From assembly GCA_016297415.1 (NCBI GenBank), contig JAEDGQ010000097.1:1-6245 (forward strand): a DNA stretch of 6,245 nt, given 5' to 3'. Positions within the stretch are counted from its first letter, which is position 1. The number at the start of each line of letters is the position of its first letter. Both the position numbers and the translations under genes were made by a program. Below, piece by piece: positions 5,309-6,245 of the stretch. This stretch comes from Treponema sp. (GTDB lineage: Bacteria; Spirochaetota; Spirochaetia; Treponematales; Treponemataceae). The notes under the pieces were generated by a model, which ran no database searches, had not been told where the DNA came from, and saw nothing but the letters and a program-made list of their open reading frames with translations.

Positions 5309-6151
5309 ATGGATATCAGATATTCAACAGGAAAAGAACCATTCAAAAGAATGACTACAGATGAAATCCGTAAGGAATTTCTTATTTCTAACATCTTTAT
5401 TAAGGATGATGTATCAGCTGTTTACAGCCACATTGACCGTATCGTAACTCTCGGTGCAATGCCAGTTTCTAAGAAAATTAAACTGGACAAAAATATTGAT
5501 GCAATGAAAGACTTCGGTGTTGATTATTTCCTTCAGCGCCGTGAACTTGGTATGATTAACATTGGTGGCGACGGTGTAGTAGTTGCTGACGGTGTAACAT
5601 ACGAAGTAAAACACTATGATGCACTTTATCTTGGTGCAGGTACAAAAGATGTTACTCTTGAATCAAAAGATTCAAAAAATCCTGCTAAGTTCTACATGAA
5701 CTCAACTCCAGCTCATTGTACATACCCAAGCCGTATCATTACTTATGAACAGGCTAACCATGTTCATCTTGGATCAATGGAAGAAATCAATGACCGTACA
5801 ATCAATCAGTACATCCATCCGGATATTCTTGAAACATGTCAGCTTTCAATGGGTATGACACATCTTGAAAAAGGTTCTGCATGGAACACAATGCCAGCTC
5901 ATACTCACGAACGCCGCATGGAAGTTTACTTCTACTTCGACTTCCCTGAAGATGATGTTGTATTCCACATTATGGGTGAACCACAGGAAACACGCCACAT
6001 GATTATGCACAACGAAGAAGCTGTAATTAACCCGTCATGGTCAGTACACTCCGGCTTTGGTACAAGAAACTACACATTCATCTGGTCAATGGGTGGTGAA
6101 AACCGCACATACACAGATCAGGACTGGATTCGCACTGCGGATTTACGCTAG
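5309..6151 (+). CDS. kduI: 5-keto-4-deoxyuronate isomerase (4-deoxy-L-threo-5-hexosulose-uronate ketol-isomerase)
   Basis: This 280-residue cytoplasmic enzyme, close to the 278 of E. coli KduI, isomerises 5-keto-4-deoxyuronate (DKI) to 2,5-diketo-3-deoxygluconate (DKII). That step follows unsaturated-uronate release from pectin or from glycosaminoglycans. The zinc site of this cupin-fold family is intact: H198 and H200 in PAHTHERRMEVYFYF, E205, and H247 in SVHSGFG, each shifted by two from the E. coli numbering I recall (196, 198, 203, 245). Other hallmarks are FLQRRELGMINIGG (74-87), YLGAGTKDV (107-115) and the C-terminal GGENRTYTDQDW (262-273). GGAG at 5299-5302 sits six bases before the ATG. 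No KduD, lyase or uronate transporter is visible nearby. It is followed directly by a terminator. Phe is mostly TTC here, unlike in znuA, which suggests high expression. Confidence 0.96.
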   Translation: MDIRYSTGKEPFKRMTTDEIRKEFLISNIFIKDDVSAVYSHIDRIVTLGAMPVSKKIKLDKNIDAMKDFGVDYFLQRRELGMINIGGDGVVVADGVTYEVKHYDALYLGAGTKDVTLESKDSKNPAKFYMNSTPAHCTYPSRIITYEQANHVHLGSMEEINDRTINQYIHPDILETCQLSMGMTHLEKGSAWNTMPAHTHERRMEVYFYFDFPEDDVVFHIMGEPQETRHMIMHNEEAVINPSWSVHSGFGTRNYTFIWSMGGENRTYTDQDWIRTADLR

Positions 6152-6169
6152 TATAGCAATCCTGTAATG

Positions 6170-6198
6170 AAAGGCTCCCGAAAGGGAGCTTTTTTTTT
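6170..6198 (+). terminator. Rho-independent terminator after kduI
   Basis: The stem AAGGCTCCC / GGGAGCTTT closes on a GAAA tetraloop (6180-6183) and runs into nine consecutive Ts (6190-6198). It begins 18 bases after the kduI stop and ends the transcript carrying the repeat protein and kduI. The A-run on the left arm extends the pairing into the T tract. Confidence 0.93.
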
Positions 6199-6200
6199 AT

Positions 6201-6210
6201 GGCTTTAGCC
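6201..6210. repeat. Short perfect palindrome GGCT-TT-AGCC
   Basis: Four-base arms flank a TT centre just after the terminator T tract. It is too short to assign a role and may be chance, but it lies between two larger hairpins. Confidence 0.35.
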
Positions 6211-6213
6211 AGT

Positions 6214-6245
6214 GAAAAATATGTAGCGAAAGCGAAATATTTTTC
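6214..6245. repeat. AT-rich hairpin at the right edge, possible bidirectional terminator or dispersed repeat
   Basis: GAAAAATAT (6214-6222) pairs perfectly with ATATTTTTC (6237-6245), and inside it GC-GAAA-GC (6226-6233) forms a mini-hairpin with a GAAA loop. The A-run on the left and T-run on the right would suit termination in either direction, for instance for a convergent gene beyond the window. The element touches the window edge and may extend further. Confidence 0.5.

Noticed and set aside
5029..5394. Minus-strand open frame opposite the repeat protein
   Set aside because: The product is rich in Ser, Phe and Cys because it reads Lys/Ala repeats backwards; a low-complexity artefact.

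Overview
The window is a low-GC bacterial segment with all genes on the + strand. It starts inside an ABC exporter gene, continues through a complete zinc-uptake operon, and ends with a small exported Ala/Lys repeat protein and a 5-keto-4-deoxyuronate isomerase gene closed by a strong terminator. The host cannot be fixed from the sequence alone. Low GC, AT-rich short intergenic gaps and lipoprotein signal peptides with relaxed lipoboxes suggest a host-associated Treponema-like spirochaete. The zinc-binding protein has motifs (GGESD, DRFPFRYM, GCSAETEASFET) that I associate with a clade common in Clostridia, so a Firmicute host or horizontal acquisition remains possible.

Layout: (1) 3-1328, the 3' three quarters of a Sav1866/MsbA-type exporter half-transporter. 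(2) 1329-1380, a short gap with a candidate promoter and an almost perfect 27-bp palindrome ending one base before the next start codon. (3) 1381-4798, a five-gene run with gaps of 20 bp, 1 bp, a 1-base overlap and a 4-base overlap: a Fur-family (Zur-like) regulator, the lipoprotein zinc-binding protein ZnuA, the ATPase ZnuC, the permease ZnuB, and a small lipoprotein of unknown function. (4) 4799-4851, an A-rich gap with no terminator. (5) 4852-5289, a secreted protein built on heptads of the form KKAAxxx. (6) 5309-6151, kduI, then an intrinsic terminator at 6170-6198. (7) 6201-6245, a small palindrome and a longer AT-rich hairpin running to the window edge.

How the genes work together: the regulator probably senses zinc and represses its own operon through the palindrome. 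ZnuA captures zinc outside the inner membrane and passes it to ZnuB, powered by ZnuC. The fifth protein is translationally coupled to znuB and carries a Cys-Cys motif, so it is a candidate accessory zinc-handling lipoprotein. KduI belongs to a different pathway (uronate catabolism from pectin or glycosaminoglycans) and shares only direction and spacing with the repeat protein before it.

The most interesting points are the unusual ZnuA (Glu-rich loop in place of the usual His-rich loop, and no His at the third ligand position), the uncharacterised fifth gene of the operon, the operator-like palindrome, and the exported heptad-repeat protein. No mobile element, CRISPR array, tRNA or rRNA was seen.
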